From Phycisphaerae bacterium (GTDB taxonomy: Bacteria > Planctomycetota > Phycisphaerae > Phycisphaerales > UBA1924), in contig JAEUIX010000028.1 in the NCBI GenBank assembly GCA_016794945.1, positions 1 to 7,800 of the forward strand: a stretch of 7,800 nucleotides of DNA. The letters run 5' to 3'. Each line of letters begins with the position of its first letter. Position 1 is the first letter of the stretch. Made by a program: the position numbers and the translations under genes. The notes below the pieces were generated by a model. That model was not told the DNA's origin and searched no databases. It saw only the letters and a list, made by a program, of their open reading frames with translations. Below are positions 5,941 to 7,800 of the stretch, piece after piece.

Positions 5941-7275
5941 ATGAACACGGCAGAGATGATGCGGATCCTGGACTCGATCGCCCGCGACCGGAAGCTGGAC
6001 AAGCAGTCGCTGGTAAAGGTGCTGGAGCGTGCGATGGTCTCGGCGGCGCGGAAGCACTTCAACACGCTGGACACCGAGGAGTTCCGGTGCGAGCTCGATC
6101 CGCTGACGGGTCAGATGCAGTTGTTCCGGCACAACGAACCCATGAACCTGTCGCCGGAGGACCTGGGGCGGATCGCGGGGCAGACGTTCAAGCAGGTGAT
6201 GATCCAGGGGTTCCGCGACGATGAGCGGACCACGATGCTGAACGAGTACAGCAAGCGGGTCGGGGAGATCGTGACGGGGGTGGTTCAGCGGTACGACGGG
6301 GGCGCGCTGGTGGTGACGATCGACCGTGCCGAGGCGTTCATGCCGCGGAGCGAGCAGATTCCGGGGGAGCAGTTCCAGCCTGGGGACCGTGTGCGGTGCC
6401 TGGTGCTGGACGTTCGGGACGCCGGGAACCAGGTGAAGATCGTGCTGTCGCGCGGGCACCCGGACTTCATCAAGCGGCTGTTCGAGGTGGAGGTGCCGGA
6501 GGTGGCGGAGAAGATCATCGACATCAAGGCGATGGCCCGGGAGGCGGGGTACCGGACGAAGATCGCGGTGGCGAGCGTGGACAGCAAGGTGGACCCGGTG
6601 GGCGCGTGCGTGGGCGTGCGCGGGAGCCGGATCAAGAACATCGTGGACGAGCTGAACGGGGAGAAGATCGACATCGTCCGGTGGAACGAGTCGAGCCAGA
6701 TCCTGATCGCCAACGCGCTGAAGCCGGCGGAGGTTGCGGAGATCAGCCTGTGCTTCGAGCTGGGGCGTGCGACGGTGGTGGTGCGGGACGACCAGCTGAG
6801 CCTGGCGATCGGCAAGCGCGGGCAGAACGTACGGCTGGCGGCGCGGCTGACCGGCTGGGACGTGGACATCCTGACCCCGGACGAGTTCAACAAGGGCCTG
6901 GAGATCATGACCTCGACGCTGAGCGGCGTGGAGGGGATCAGCGAGGAGCACCTGGACAAGCTGGCGGCGCTGGGGATGGTGAGCGTGTTCGACGTGGAGG
7001 AGGTCGGCGCCGAGGTGCTGATGAACGAACTGGGCGTCAGCGACGAGGTGGCCAAGCGGGTGGTGGAGACCGCCAGCGTGAAGGCCAAGGAGGTCGCCGA
7101 GACGCAGCAGAAGGAGAAGGAGGCCGCGGAGCAGCGCAAGCGCGAGGAAGAGGCGGCGGCGCGGCGGCTTCTGGAGTCGGGCGCATCGCCGCTGGCCGAG
7201 GGCACGGGCCCCGCGTTGGGCGTGAGCGACGATGCGCGGGCGGCGGACATCCTGGGGCAGGCTCCGGCGCAGTGA
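5941..7275 (+). CDS. nusA: Transcription termination/antitermination factor NusA
   Basis: NusA binds RNA polymerase and nascent RNA, promotes pausing and intrinsic termination, and takes part in antitermination. The 444-residue protein has the standard order. An RNA-polymerase-binding N-terminal domain (about 1-105) is followed by an S1 domain (about 108-180, GEIVTGVVQRYDGGALVV). KH1 has its G-x-x-G loop at 225-228 (GVRG) and KH2 at 291-294 (GKRG, in AIGKRGQNVRLAARLTGW). After KH2 comes one helix-hairpin-helix-like unit (about 325-378, EGISEEHLDKLAALGM and following). Then there is a highly charged helix (about 380-410, QQKEKEAAEQRKREEEAAARR) and a short tail. E. coli NusA has two acidic repeats after KH2; only one similar unit is seen here. 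The gene is followed by infB, the usual partner, but rimP, often upstream, is absent. Confidence 0.97.
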   Translation: MNTAEMMRILDSIARDRKLDKQSLVKVLERAMVSAARKHFNTLDTEEFRCELDPLTGQMQLFRHNEPMNLSPEDLGRIAGQTFKQVMIQGFRDDERTTMLNEYSKRVGEIVTGVVQRYDGGALVVTIDRAEAFMPRSEQIPGEQFQPGDRVRCLVLDVRDAGNQVKIVLSRGHPDFIKRLFEVEVPEVAEKIIDIKAMAREAGYRTKIAVASVDSKVDPVGACVGVRGSRIKNIVDELNGEKIDIVRWNESSQILIANALKPAEVAEISLCFELGRATVVVRDDQLSLAIGKRGQNVRLAARLTGWDVDILTPDEFNKGLEIMTSTLSGVEGISEEHLDKLAALGMVSVFDVEEVGAEVLMNELGVSDEVAKRVVETASVKAKEVAETQQKEKEAAEQRKREEEAAARRLLESGASPLAEGTGPALGVSDDARAADILGQAPAQ

Positions 7276-7363
7276 GGCGGCGGAGGGGGGACGGGGAGCG
7301 GCGGACGGCGGAGCGTGAATCGGAAGACGGGAACCACGGTGGGGCGAAGGCACGGAGCATTGC
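7276..7363 (+). other. nusA-infB spacer, G-rich
   Basis: These 88 bases hold no gene and no convincing terminator or promoter. The first part is G-rich (GGAGGGGGGACGGGGAGCGG around 7281-7300). The second part, GAACCACGGTGGGGCGAAGG (7330-7349) and the following CACGGAG, is repetitive in character. Both genes are probably on one transcript. Confidence 0.5.
7354..7357 (+). promoter_or_regulatory. Ribosome binding site that fixes the infB TTG start
   Basis: GGAG lies 6 bases before TTG at 7364, the same spacing as in nusA. No ATG or GTG in the same frame lies near, and the protein from this TTG (MAKRRLGEIAKEL) matches the usual IF-2 N-terminus. Confidence 0.75.
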
Positions 7364-7800
7364 TTGGCTAAGCGCAGACTCGGCGAAATCGCGAAGGAAC
7401 TGAACGTCCCGGTGAAGGCGATCATCGACAAGTGCCTGGCGGAGGAGATCCCCGCCGACACGGTCAAGACGCACGCGTCGATGATCTCGGCGGGACTCGA
7501 GGCGACGATCCGCGAGTGGTTCAGCGACGCCGCGTCGGGCACGGCGGTCGAGACGAAGGAGCACGTCGACGTCACCAAGGTCCGGGCGGTGGCCAAGCCG
7601 GCCAAGAGCCGGGCGAAGAAGGCGGGCGGGGGCGATGCCGAGGCGTCGACGGCGGTGGCCGAGCCGCCGGCGCACGCGCGGCCGGACGGGGTGGAAGCTC
7701 CCGAGCGAGTGGAGGCCAGACCGGCGTCGAAGCCCGCCAGGCCGGCGGCACCGGCGGTTGCGCCGGCGCCGGCAGCGCCCGCAGCACCCGTGGCGCCCGC
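7364..7800 (+). CDS. infB: Translation initiation factor IF-2, N-terminal part (3' end outside window)
   Basis: IF-2 is the GTPase that brings initiator tRNA to the ribosome; its GTPase core lies beyond the window. The 145 visible codons start at TTG 7364 and contain no stop. Residues 1-55, beginning AKRRLGEIAKELNVPVKAII, are the small IF-2 N-terminal domain. After a short helix (LEATIREWFSDAA) follows a long Ala/Pro/Lys-rich linker from about residue 65, ending in alanine-proline repeats (APAVAPAPAAPAAP). Such variable linkers are normal in IF-2. The position after nusA supports the identification. The start codon is rare, but a well-placed GGAG precedes it. Confidence 0.93.
   Translation, partial: MAKRRLGEIAKELNVPVKAIIDKCLAEEIPADTVKTHASMISAGLEATIREWFSDAASGTAVETKEHVDVTKVRAVAKPAKSRAKKAGGGDAEASTAVAEPPAHARPDGVEAPERVEARPASKPARPAAPAVAPAPAAPAAPVAP

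Noticed and set aside
5589..6074. Open frame on the - strand across the nusA leader and nusA start
   Set aside because: It covers the terminator and the nusA N-terminus, has no family resemblance and no ribosome binding site.

Overview
This is a very GC-rich bacterial window holding ordinary housekeeping genes plus a flagellar gene. It contains the end of argG, complete argH, a tRNA-Gly, a DsbD-type thiol:disulfide transporter, fliM, a small STAS-domain protein, nusA and the start of infB. The gene set (argG-argH, a lone fliM, nusA directly followed by infB without rimP), the high GC and the lack of Shine-Dalgarno sites on some genes would suit a Planctomycetota/Phycisphaerae-type bacterium. 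That placement is inference only; no marker here proves it.

Layout. The + strand carries argG (C-terminal part, 1-318) and argH (319-1734), which abut with no gap. A guanine-run tract with strong G-quadruplex potential (1742-1770) follows, then a hairpin terminator (1791-1819). On the - strand, tRNA-Gly(GCC) (1832-1903) converges on the same hairpin and has a plausible promoter just upstream. Next, also on the - strand, is dsbD (1977-3917), which diverges from fliM (+, 4078-5097) across a 160-base region with two inverted repeats. A STAS-domain gene (-, 5110-5469) converges on fliM with a 12-base gap. From 5470 to 5940 there is no gene. This stretch holds a chain of small hairpins ending in a convincing intrinsic terminator (5832-5871) and an 18-base perfect palindrome, then a good ribosome binding site for nusA (+, 5941-7275). 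infB begins at a TTG codon (7364) and leaves the window.

How the genes work together. argG and argH encode the last two steps of arginine synthesis. nusA and infB form the conserved transcription/translation-factor pair. DsbD brings reducing power across the membrane to periplasmic thiols. FliM is part of the flagellar switch (C-ring), and the STAS protein is probably a partner-switch regulator. The divergent and convergent genes in the middle share no obvious pathway.

The most interesting items are the structured, terminator-ending RNA region ahead of nusA, the G-quadruplex tract behind argH, the lysine-rich tail on ArgG, and a strand bias in third-position G versus C that follows the DNA strand rather than the gene. 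I see no CRISPR array, insertion sequence, phage gene or defence system, and no clearly new multi-gene system.
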